DNA of 64,000 nucleotides, taken from NCBI RefSeq assembly GCF_019925205.1, contig NC_083566.1:20956001-21020000 (forward strand). Direction: 5' to 3'. This document shows, piece by piece, positions 20,398 to 31,400 of the stretch (its first letter is position 1; every line of letters starts with the position of its first letter). The notes beneath the pieces were generated by a model. It worked only from the letters and a program-made list of their open reading frames with translations, had not been told where the DNA came from and ran no database searches. Source of the DNA: Metopolophium dirhodum. Lineage: Eukaryota > Arthropoda > Insecta > Hemiptera > Aphididae. The translations under genes and the position numbers were made by a program.

Positions 20398-23300
20398 TTA
20401 AAAAAAAAATGCGTGAATTTTGCGTGCTGGCTGTTGGTCTGTGGTGAACACACCTTTGCCTACGCGTTTGTGTAGCTTTACCGGTCCCCACCATTTCGGT
20501 GCGAAGCCGGCGTGAAATTTTTTGTGCGCGTTTGACAGGTGGTGTGCCTTGTAGTACACCGTGTCACCTGTTTTGTACTTTGTGTCCGTCGGCCCACCTG
20601 TTATCGGTGGTGCGGTCAGTACATTGTTTTCGCGACTCACCCTAGCCATGTTTATTTGTTCGATCGGGTTGTCCGCTGTCCGCGACAGTATCCAGTCCCC
20701 CGGCCTTTTGCACTCTCTCCCGAGGACGAGTACCGATGGTGGATATCCTGTCCGGTCGTTACGCCTGTTCCTGATCGAAAAAAGAATGGGGGCTAGCTTG
20801 GTGTCCCAGGTGTTGTGGTTGCCGTCGATGAGTAGCGCGCGTAGACCTTTTTTTAATTCCTGGTTACGGCGTTCGACTGGGTTGGCCCTCGGGTGATATA
20901 CCGGAGTTGTCCAGCCCTCGGCCCCCCACTGTTCGATCGCTTTACGCATATCGTTTGCTACGAACTGTGGGCCGTTATCGCTTAAGCACACACGGGGGTA
21001 TCCGAAACGTGAAAAGAATTCTCGTTCAAGCGTTTCGGTTATTGTTTTTGTAGTGGCTGTTCCGAGGGGGTATGCCTCGGTCCATCTACTAAACAGATCC
21101 GTGGCGACCAGTATGTATTGTTTTCCCCTACTCGTACGCGGGTAGGGGCCCATGAGGTCTATGCTAACCACCTCCCAGGGGTGTCGGGGTATTCTGGTGG
21201 TCGCGGGGTCATCTGCGCGCGTGTTCAGTGGTTTGGTACACGCGCATATGTGACACGACTTGACGTACAGTCGGATGTCGTTTTTTTGTCCTTTCCAAAA
21301 AAACCGTTGTTTTACCGCTCTGTACGTTTCTTACCAGCCCGGGTGGTTTGCGAGTACGTGATCGTGGTATGTCCAGATCACGTTCTGCGTCTTGTCCTTT
21401 GGCATGACTACGGGTGTGTGTTCGCCCAAATTTATCCGCAGAAGACCGTCGGTAAAAATTTATTTATTTTTTTTATCCGTGGTACTTCCGGTATTGTGCG
21501 CTGGGTCGTCCGTTGTCATGTTGCGCGCTGTGTCTCGTGTATTGGGGTCATTGGCCTGCCATGTCACGAGCATAGCGTGTGTGATTGTGGGACCACTAGT
21601 GGTGTTAGCCGGGTCCGTCGTGGCGAACAGATTGTCGGCCGGTGAGCTAGTAGCAGTGGTGAGTGGTGAGGTGGGTACTCCTACTAGTCGTTCCTCGAGG
21701 TGTTCCTCGTCTACCGGTGGCCCGGTGGTTGGGTTGCGGGATAGCATGTCCGGCGCCTCGTTCTGTACGCCGGGCACATGTGTGGTTTTGTAGTCCAGGT
21801 TAGCCAGCTGTAGTGCCCACCTGGTTAACTTGGAATTTGTGTTTTTGGCTCGGTGGAGCCATGTGAGTGCCGAGTTGTCGGTGAATAGGTCAAAGCGGCG
21901 GGCCTCTAGGTATGGTCTAAACTTGTCGGTTGCCCAGATTATCGCGAGGCACTCGCGTTCTACCGTGGCGTACCTTGTTTGCGTATCACTAAACTTTTTG
22001 TTTGCGTAGGCGATTATCCGCCTTTCGTCCGGGCTGTCACCCCGTTGGAAAAGGACGGCACCTGCTCCTATTTCGCTAGCATCGGTTTGTAGGCAAAACG
22101 GTTTTCCGTAATCTGGCGTCGACAGTTTTGGCGAATCGTACAGGGCGCGTTTTATTTTGGTAAATGCGGCCTGTTCGGTTTCGGTCCACGACCATTTGGT
22201 CCCCTGTTTAAGTCTATTCGTTAGGGGTGCTATGGTGTCCGCGTAGTTGTCGACAAACTGGCTGTACCAGTTGCAAACGCCCAGGAACTTCCGTAGGTCC
22301 CTCAGTTTGGTTGGTGGGGGGTAGTTTATGATGCCCTCTAGTTTCTCCGGTTGTTTGTCTATTCCTTCGGAGGTGACTAGGTGTCCGAGAAATGAAATTT
22401 CGGTGGCTCCGAATTTGCACTTTTCGGGGTTGCATGTGAGCCCGTGTCTCTGTAGACGTTCTAGAACTTTGTCCAAGTGGCACTGGTGTTCGTCCACAGT
22501 GTTCAAAAACACCACTATATCGTCTAGATATACGCGGATGAACTCGTCCAGGTACCCCCTCAGGACTTCGTCCATTAGTCGCACGAAGGTCATGGGGCTG
22601 TTTTTGAGGCCGAAGAGGAGGACTCGGAATTGGTATAGGCCCCGACGCGTCCGGAATGCCGTGTATTTTCGCGCGTTTTGGTTAAGTGGGACCTGCCAGT
22701 AACCCGACTTAAGGTCCAGGACGCTGAATACTTTTGCACCTCTCATCTGACGTATCAGCGTATTGAGGTCGGGCATTGGGTAAGCGTCAGACTCAGTGAT
22801 ATCATTGAGCCGCCTATAATCAATGCATAGTCGAGGTGAGCCGTCTTTCTTTTTTGCTAGAACGATGGGTGCGGCCCACGGGGATGTGCTCTGTTCTACC
22901 AGTCCCTGCTCTTCCATGTCCCGTATCATGGTGTCGATTGTGGTCTGTTTTACCGGTGGGTAGGGATATGGTTTGAGTGCTATGGGTGTTTGGTTTTTGA
23001 GGAGGATGTCGTGTTCAATTAACCTGGTGCGTCCTACCCTACCGTTGAATACGTCCGGATAGTTGCGTACTACTTCGGCGAGTTTCGCGCGTGTGTGGTG
23101 GTCACCGTTTATTGTTAATTTGTCGACATCTAGTGCTGGGGTTGGGGTGGGTGTCCGCCCTTTCCAGCACGCTGTTGTTCTCCTATCTGAACCTAAATGG
23201 ATAGTGCTCGTTGTGTAGTCCCAGGTGACTTCGTTTTGTACGAGAAAGTCGTGACCTAGGAGCATGTCGCAGTACAAATTTTCCAGAATGGCTGCGTTGA

Positions 23301-23438
23301 AGGTGACCGTAAGGTCTCCGATTCTGGCTACGAATGTGGAGGTACCACTTGTCATTGTGGTATGTCCGTCCACCATTCGTACCTGAGTTGGTTGTCCGTG
23401 TGGGGGTGTGCCATATTTATGTGCTATGTTCGGGCTTA
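20398..23438 (-). pseudogene. Gypsy pol: protease remnant, RT, RNase H, integrase
   Basis: One frame with two in-frame stops. Protease: only the downstream half is present (from about 23,438: LSPNIAHKYG, then CDMLLGHDFLV); the DTG/DSG catalytic motif is absent. RT: LVEQSTSPWAAPIVLAKKKDG, LCIDYRRLN, FSVLDLKSGYWQ and the catalytic YLDD near 22,515-22,535. RNase H: LQTDASEIGAGAV (about 22,075-22,110) and a DNSALTWL motif. A stop at 21,460 and another near 21,330 precede the integrase, whose zinc-binding histidines and cysteines and core aspartates (SIDLMGPY, LSDNGPQF) and glutamate (NPVERRNQ) are readable. The integrase C-terminus is cut at 20,398. It would copy the element's RNA and insert the cDNA; as seen it cannot. 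Confidence 0.92.
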
Positions 23439-24369
23439 GCCCCCAGGTGAGGTCCAGTAGTCTGATGGTGTTCTACCATGTACTGGCTGCACCCTTCAGC
23501 TGCTGCGTGACAATATTAGTCCAGGCCGACCTATCTATACGCGTTTGGTACAATATCGATTCCGCCTTGTGTATGAATCGTACCGGGTCCTCAGGCGTTG
23601 TTCCGAGGAACTCCGGCAGCGAATGTTTCGCTGCACATACGTCGTCGTATGGTATCAGCGTCGATTGTTGTGACGCATAGGTGTGTGTGGAGGAGGGGGC
23701 ATGGTATAAATTAGGCGTGTCATCGAACCGTACCAAACGGTCGGCGTGCTGGTTACCCGCGGACGGCGGTTCGCGCGCCGCGGAGTACCTCGTACCGTAT
23801 TCCGTGTGGTCCGATGATACTGTGTGGTGGGGGCGGGTCGGTGCTGTCCCTTCCGGTTGGTGTTCCGGTTCTTGGCGTGCCATACCCATTTCCAGGCGTC
23901 GCATTGTCTCTGCAATGCGACGTTGGTCGTCGCCAAAGCGGGCCATGCAGTCCTCGAGCATGGTCAGTCGCGATTCCAGACTGTGCCCATGCGCCGAGTT
24001 TTCCGCCGCTTGCCGTACCTCCTTAATTATGGAACGACTCGCTTGAATCATGTCCATAGCCTGTTGGTGTGTGGGTGTGGGTGGGTTATTGGTGGTGATG
24101 TTCGGTGGCTAGGCGGGTGATGATTCTACCGGTTGGTTTTCCCTTTGTCCGGCGTCAAGCATCTGACCTGTTGGCAGGTTGTTTCCGGTATGTCCGGCGG
24201 GTTCCATAGGCGGAAACCGGACTTCGTTGGCCTGTAGGTTCAGGTCCGTGAAGTCTTGTATCAACCGGATTTCGAGATCATCCTTCGCGCCCGTATCCGA
24301 CAACTCGCGCTGCCTGCATTCGTAGCGCAACTCCGCGGCGGTCAACTCATTAATATATTTTCCCGGCAT
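23439..24369 (-). pseudogene. Gypsy gag with N-terminal SAP-like motif, truncated
   Basis: Starts at the ATG at 24,369. Residues about 8-38 (ELTAAELRYECRQRELSDTG and onward) resemble a SAP motif, a DNA-binding helix pair sometimes found at gag N-termini of insect Gypsy elements. An in-frame TAG at 24,109 interrupts. The same frame resumes through a proline/threonine linker into a helical capsid-like region (RLTMLEDCMARFGDDQRRIAE; later SLPEFLGTTPEDPVRFIHKAE, the typical retrotransposon gag start). A second TAG follows the AASTW sequence at 23,473. Just after that, sequence jumps to protease, so the rest of capsid and the nucleocapsid zinc knuckle are deleted. Gag would form the particle that holds the element's RNA. 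Confidence 0.85.
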
Positions 24370-25020
24370 GACGTCCGGTTGTTTTTCCGGTGTTGTTTAC
24401 GGGAAAATATAAAATGTGGCTGTTGTCGGTGGAACGGTCGTCGCGTTCCTTCGATCAGCTGTGTTGACCGTTTATCGGTGTTTATTTGCGTACGGGATGT
24501 AGGTCAGTGGGTTGTTATTGTTTTGTTATTGCGCTTGCCGGGCGATCACAGTAACCGGTTTTCGCAGAGTGTTGTCACGGATGCGCGTGTGTGCGTTATC
24601 CGGCCCACTACTGCGATTAAGGAAGACGGCGGCTGTCGCTTTGAGCGGCGGCGGCGGCAGTCCGATTATGTGGTATGTCTGTCCCAGGTAATCGCGTGTT
24701 GACGTTATCGGTGGTGGTGCTGGGCGGGGGTGGTGTGGCCCTCTCACGCTCTTGCGTTCCTACCTACCTACGTCGTGTGTGTGTGGACTTTGGAGCGTCG
24801 CGTGCGGTGTAGTCGGTGCGTCCGTAAATCGGGCAGCGTGGCTGGTCGTTACGTCCTTATGTAATATATTACGTAACGCCGGTTTTTCCGTTTTCGCCAG
24901 CTAACCACGTTTTTGTCGGATCGCGTCGGGGACTTTTCTCCAAGTCGCGCAACGGGAAGGGTATATGATGGTGGTAGTAAGGGGTAAGTTAATAAGTTTT
25001 CACTTACCGGTGATTCCTGT
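24370..25020 (-). promoter_or_regulatory. Gypsy 5' untranslated leader
   Basis: About 650 bp between the primer site and the gag ATG. It is GC-rich with few long frames. A GTAAGT splice-donor-like sequence lies just downstream of the primer site (minus strand, about 25,000-25,006), which could support a spliced subgenomic message as in some Gypsy elements; the acceptor is not identified. No gene is supported here; the frames that cross it are shadows. Confidence 0.6.
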
Positions 25021-25031
25021 ACGGGGAGCCA
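25021..25031 (-). other. Primer-binding site, tRNA-Asp-like
   Basis: Two bases after the LTR end, the minus strand reads TGGCTCCCCGT. This starts with the obligatory TGG and complements the 3' end of animal tRNA-Asp (ending ACGGGGAGCCA or close). The next bases (ACAGG) depart from that tRNA. It marks where reverse transcription of the Gypsy element was primed and fixes the LTR boundary. Confidence 0.75.
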
Positions 25032-25033
25032 GT

Positions 25034-25475
25034 TGTCGCGGTCCGGTGAGGAGTCGTGAGGATGAGGTGGTGCAGGGTCTTTTGACCACGTGAACAAAAA
25101 AAAACAAAAAAAATAAGTAACGAAACGACGAGTGTTGTTTATTTTGTAGCGTATTTATGAGAGAGAACAAAAAAAAAACAACAGACAACGGAGAACAAAA
25201 TTCTACACAAAAACTGTAAAGAAGAAAAAAAAAGAGAATAACGGTGATGGGTGGTGCAGCGATCACGGGCCGCGGGTTGAACCTCTCGTATCGGTCGCCG
25301 AAAAACTAGTAACATTACAATCCGGTTCACCCAACGGCCGGCCGACGGTTCACAGCGCGGATGTCGCACGCCGGCGTCGTCCGTCGTCGATTGGCGGTTT
25401 GTTTGAGAAGTGTAGCGCGGCTTTCCGCGTAAAAGGCTAATTGAATTCAAACAGCTATTACGCGGGACCGCGTCA
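25034..25475 (-). repeat. Gypsy 5' LTR (442 bp, the only copy)
   Basis: On the minus strand the LTR begins TGACGCGGTCC and ends GGACCGCGACA, giving TG...CA ends inside near-perfect 11-bp inverted repeats (10 of 11). The inner edge is confirmed by the primer-binding site two bases away, and the outer edge by the return of satellite sequence at 25,476. An A-rich stretch (plus-strand 25,097-25,111 and 25,169-25,240) lies inside. No second LTR exists in the window, so LTR divergence cannot date the insertion. Confidence 0.85.
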
Positions 25476-28400
25476 CACACATAACGAAGTTCAAACTAAA
25501 ATGTCGCGAAACTTAAACAGAAAAAACTATTCAAAATATTTAGTTCATTAAAGAATTATTCAAAGGGTACTAGATTGTCAATGTTTAAAAAATTTGGCTA
25601 GAGTTAAAATCATAAAAAAAAATTGAAGGGAGGTGTGGCACCCGCAGGCAAATAGATTTTAGAAAACGAAAAAGAAATTGGAAAAAAATTTACTTTAAAA
25701 ACACACATTACTAAGTAAATGTTTAAAAACATTTTAAATGTTTAAAAAATTTGGCTACAATGAAAATCATAAAAAAAAATTGAAGGGAGTTGTTGGCGCC
25801 TGCAGGCATATAGATTTTAAAAAACAAAAAAAAAAATTTGGAAAAAAATTTAGAAAAAACTATTCAAAATATTTTATTCATTAAACAATTTTCAAGTAAA
25901 TACAAACTAGAGTTACAGTACTAATAAAAAAAATTGAAGGGAGGTGTGGGCGCCCGCAGGCAAATAGATTTTAGAAATCAAAAAAAAAAAATTACAGTAG
26001 ATACACACATTACGAAGTTCAAACTAAAATGTCCCGAAACTTAAACAGAAAAAACTATTTAAAATATTTAGTTCATTAGAGAATAATCAAAGGGTACCAG
26101 ATTGTCAATGTTTAAATAATTTGGCTAGAGTTAAAATCATAAAAAATAAATTAAAGGGAGGTGTTGGCGCCTGCAGGCATATAGATTTTAAAAAACAAAA
26201 AAAAAATTTGGAAAAAAATTTAGAAAAAACTATTCAAAATATTTTGTTCATTAAACAATTTTCAAGTAAATACAAACTAGAGTTACAGTACTAATAAAAA
26301 AAATTGAAGGGAGGTGTGGGCGCCCGCAGGCAAATAGATTTTAGAAAACAAAAAAAAAAAAATTGGAAAAAAATTTAGAAAAAACTATTCAAAATATTTA
26401 GTTCATTAAAGAAGGATTATTCGTGGGGCACAAAGTTTTCAATTTTCAAGTCAATACAAACTAGAGTTACAGTACTAATAAAAAAAATTGAAGGGAGGTG
26501 TGGGCGCCCGCAGGCAAATAGATTTTAGAAATCAAAAAAAAAAAATTACAGTAGATACACACATTACGAAGTTCAAACTAAAATGTCCCGAAACTTAAAC
26601 AGAAAAAACTATTTAAAATATTTAGTTCATTAGAGAATAATCAAAGGGTACCAGATTGTCAATGTTTAAATAATTTGGCTAGAGTTAAAATCATAAAAAA
26701 TAAATTAAAGGGAGGTGTTGGCGCCTGCAGGCATATAGATTTTAAAAAACAAAAAAAAAATTTGGAAAAAAATTTAGAAAAAACTATTCAAAATATTTTA
26801 TTCATTAAACAATTTTCAAGTAAATACAAACAAGAGTTACAGTACTCATAAAAAAAATTGAAGGGAGGTGTGGGCGCCCGCAGGCAAATAGATTTTAGAA
26901 AACAAAAAAAAAAAAATTGGAAAAAAATTTAGAAAAAACTATTCAAAATATTTAGTTCATTAAAGAAGGATTATTCGTGGGGCACAAAGTTTTCAATTTT
27001 CAAGTCAATACAAACAAGAGTTACAGTACTACAAAAAAAAAAATTGAAGGGAGGTGGGGGCGCCCGCAGGCAAATAGATTTTAGAAATCAAAAAAAAAAA
27101 ATTACAGTAGATACACACATTACGAAGTTCAAACTAAAATGTCCCGAAACTTAAACAGAAAAAACTATTTAAAATATTTAGTTCATTAGTGAATAATCAA
27201 AGGGTACCAGATTGTCAATGTTTAAATAATTTGGCTAGAGTTAAAATCATAAAAAATAAATTAAAGGGAGGTGTTGGCGCCTGCAGGCATATAGATTTTA
27301 AAAAACAAAAAAAAAAATTTGGAAAAAAATTTAGAAAAAACTATTCAAAATATTTTGTTCATTAAACAATTTTCAAGTAAATACAAACTAGAGTTACAGT
27401 ACTAATAAAAAAAATTGAAGGGAGGTGTGGGCGCCCGCAGGCAAATAGATTTTAGAAAACAAAAAAAAAAAATTGGAAAAAAATTTAGAAAAAACTATTC
27501 AAAATATTTAGTTCATTAAAGAAGGATTATTCGTGGGGCACAAAGTTTTCAATTTTCAAGTCAATACAAACAAGAGTTACAGTACAACAAAAAAAAAAAT
27601 TGAAGGGAGGTGTGGGAACCCGCAGGCAAATAGATTTTAGAAATCAAAAAAAAAAAATTACAGTAGATACACACATTACGAAGTTCAAACTAAAATGTCC
27701 CGAAACTTAAACAGAAAAAACTATTTAAAATATTTAGTTCATTAGAGAATAATCAAAGGGTACCAGATTGTCAATGTTTAAATAATTTGGCTAGAGTTAA
27801 AATCATAAAAAATAAATTAAAGGGAGGTGTTGGCGCCTGCAGGCATATAGATTTTAAAAAACAAAAAAAAAATTTGGAAAAAAATTTAGAAAAAACTATT
27901 CAAAATATTTTGTTCATTAAACAATTTTCAAGTAAATACAAACTAGAGTTACAGTACTAATAAAAAAAATTGAAGGGAGGTGTGGGCGCCCGCAGGCAAA
28001 TAGATTTTAGAAAACAAAAAAAAAAAATTGGAAAAAAATTTAGAAAAAACTATTCAAAATATTTAGTTCATTAAAGAAGGATTATTCGTGGGGCACAAAG
28101 TTTTCAATTTTCAAGTCAATACAAACAAGAGTTACAGTACAACAAAAAAAAAAATTGAAGGGAGGTGTGGGAACCCGCAGGCAAATAGATTTTAGAAATC
28201 AAAAAAAAAAAATTACAGTAGATACACACATTACGAAGTTCAAACTAAAATGTCCCGAAACTTAAACAGAAAAAACTATTTAAAATATTTAGTTCATTAG
28301 AGAATAATCAAAGGGTACCAGATTGTCAATGTTTAAATAATTTGGCTAGAGTTAAAATCATAAAAAATAAATTAAAGGGAGGTGTTGGCGCCTGCAGGCA

Positions 28401-31400
28401 TATAGATTTTAAAAAACAAAAAAAAAATTTGGAAAAAAATTTAGAAAAAACTATTCAAAATATTTTGTTCATTAAACAATTTTCAAGTAAATACAAACTA
28501 GAGTTACAGTACTAATAAAAAAAATTGAAGGGAGGTGTGGGCGCCCGCAGGCAAATAGATTTTAGAAAACAAAAAAAAAAATTGGAAAAAAAATTAGAAA
28601 AAACTATTCAAAATATTTAGTTCATTAAAGAAGGATTATTCGTGGGGCACAAAGTTATCAATTTTCAAGTCAATACAAACTAGAGTTACAGTACTAATAA
28701 AAAAAATTGAAGGGAGGTGTGGGCGCCCGCAGTCAAATAGATTTTAGAAATCAAAAAAAAAAAATTACAGTAGATACACACATTACGAAGTTCAAACTAA
28801 AATGTCCCGAAACTTAAACAGAAAAAACTATTTAAAATATTTAGTTCATTAGAGAATAATCAAAGGGTACCAGATTGTCAATGTTTAAATAATTTGGCTA
28901 GAGTTAAAATCATAAAAAATAAATTAAAGGGAGGTGTTGGCGCCTGCAGGCATATAGATTTTAAAAAACAAAAAAAAAATTTGGAAAAAAATTTAGAAAA
29001 AACTATTCAAAATATTTTGTTCATTAAACAATTTTCAAACTAGAGTTACAGTACTAATAAAAAAAATTGAAGGGAGGTGTGGGCGCCCGCAGGCAAATAG
29101 ATTTTAGAAAACAAAAAAAAAAAATTGGAAAAAATTTAGAAAAAACTATTCAAAATATTTAGTTCATTAAAGAAGGATTATTCGTGGGGCACAAAGTTTT
29201 CAATTTTCAAGTCAATACAAACAAGAGTTACAGTACAACAAAAAAAAAAATTGAAGGGAGGTGTGGGAACCCGCAGGCAAATAGATTTTAGAAATCAAAA
29301 AAAAAAATTACAGTAGATACACACATTACGAAGTTCAAACTAAAATGTCCCGAAACTTAAACAGAAAAAACTATTTAAAATATTTAGTTCATTAGAGAAT
29401 AATCAAAGGGTACCAGATTGTCAATGTTTAAATAATTTGGCTAGAGTTAAAATCATAAAAAATAAATTAAAGGGAGGTGTTGGCGCCTGCAGGCATATAG
29501 ATTTTAAAAAACAAAAAAAAAATTTGGAAAAAAATTTAGAAAAAACTATTCAAAATATTTTGTTCATTAAACAATTTTCAAGTAAATACAAACTAGAGTT
29601 ACAGTACTAATAAAAAAAATTGAAGGGAGGTGTGGGCGCCCGCAGGCAAATAAATTTTAGAAAACAAAAAAAAAAATTGGAAAAAAATTTAGAAAAAACT
29701 ATTCAAAATATTTAGTTCATTAAAGAAGAACTATTCGTGGGGCACCAAGTTATCAATTTTCAAGTAAATACATACTAGAGTTACAGTACTAAAAAAAAAA
29801 AATTGTAGGGAGGTGTAGGCGCCCGCAGGCAAATAGATTTTAGAAATCAAAAAAAAAAAATTACAGTAGATACACACATTACGAAGTTCAAACTAAAATG
29901 TCCCGAAACTTAAACAGAAAAAACTATTTAAAATATTTAGTTCATTAGAGAATAATCAAAGGGTACCAGATTGTCAATGTTTAAATAATTTGGCTAGAGT
30001 TAAAATCATAAAAAATAAATTAAAGGGAGGTGTTGGCGCCTGCAGGCATATAGATTTTAAAAAACAAAAAAAAAATTTGGAAAAAAATTTAGAAAAAACT
30101 ATTCAAAATATTTTGTTCATTAAACAATTTTCAAGTAAATACAAACTAGAGTTACAGTACTAATAAAAAAAATTGAAGGGAGGTGTGGGCGCCCGCAGGC
30201 AAATAGATTTTAGAAAACAAAAAAAAAAAATTGGAAAAAAATTTAGAAAAAACTATTCAAAATATTTAGTTCATTAAAGAAGGATTATTCGTGGGGCACA
30301 AAGTTTTCAATTTTCAAGTCAATACAAACAAGAGTTACAGTACAACAAAAAAAAAAATTGAAGGGAGGTGTGGGAACCCGCAGGCAAATAGATTTTAGAA
30401 ATCAAAAAAAAAAAATTACAGTAGATACACACATTACGAAGTTCAAACTAAAATGTCCCGAAACTTAAACAGAAAAAACTATTTAAAATATTTAGTTCAT
30501 TAGAGAATAATCAAAGGGTACCAGATTGTCAATGTTTAAATAATTTGGCTAGAGTTAAAATCATAAAAAATAAATTAAAGGGAGGTGTTGGCGCCTGCAG
30601 GCATATAGATTTTAAAAAACAAAAAAAAAATTTGGAAAAAAATTTAGAAAAAACTATTCAAAATATTTTGTTCATTAAACAATTTTCAAGTAAATACAAA
30701 CTAGAGTTACAGTACTAATAAAAAAAATTGAAGGGAGGTGTGGGCGCCCGCAGGCAAATAAATTTTAGAAAACAAAAAAAAAAATTGGAAAAAAATTTAG
30801 AAAAAACTATTCAAAATATTTAGTTCATTAAAGAAGAACTATTCGTGGGGCACCAAGTTATCAATTTTCAAGTAAATACATACTAGAGTTACAGTACTAA
30901 AAAAAAAAAATTGTAGGGAGGTGTAGGCGCCCGCAGGCAAATAGATTTTAGAAATCAAAAAAAAAAATTGGAAAAAAATTTAGAAAAAACTATTCAAAAT
31001 ATTTAGTTCATTAAAGAAGAACTATTCGTGGGGCACCAAGTTATCAATTTTCAAGTAAATACATACTAGAGTTACAGTACTAAAAAAAAAAAATTGTAGG
31101 GAGGTGTAGGCGCCCGCAGGCAAATAGATTTTAGAAATCAAAAAAAAAAAATTACAGTAGATACACACATTACGAAGTTCAAACTAAAATGTCCCGAAAC
31201 TTAAACAGAAAAAACTATTTAAAATATTTAGTTCATTAGAGAATAATCAAAGGGTACCAGATTGTCAATGTTTAAATAATTTGGCTAGAGTTAAAATCAT
31301 AAAAAATAAATTAAAGGGAGGTGTTGGCGCCTGCAGGCATATAGATTTTAAAAAACAAAAAAAAAATTTGGAAAAAAATTTAGAAAAAACTATTCAAAAT

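Larger units (their letters stand above)
20398..25475 (-). mobile_element. Ty3/Gypsy LTR retrotransposon, 3'-truncated and internally deleted
   Basis: A GC-rich minus-strand element with the order 5' LTR, primer-binding site, leader, gag, partial protease, RT, RNase H, integrase, which is the Gypsy order. All coding parts lie in one frame, interrupted by stops. A deletion near 23,440 removes the gag C-terminus, zinc knuckle and protease active site. The 3' LTR and the end of integrase are missing at the junction with the Jockey A-tail (20,397). The right edge abuts the inverted satellite exactly. Base composition contrasts sharply with the AT-rich surroundings. Confidence 0.92.

Noticed and set aside
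20539..25266. Many long plus-strand and other-frame ORFs across the Gypsy element
   Set aside because: They are shadows of the GC-rich minus-strand gag-pol frame; none has family motifs.
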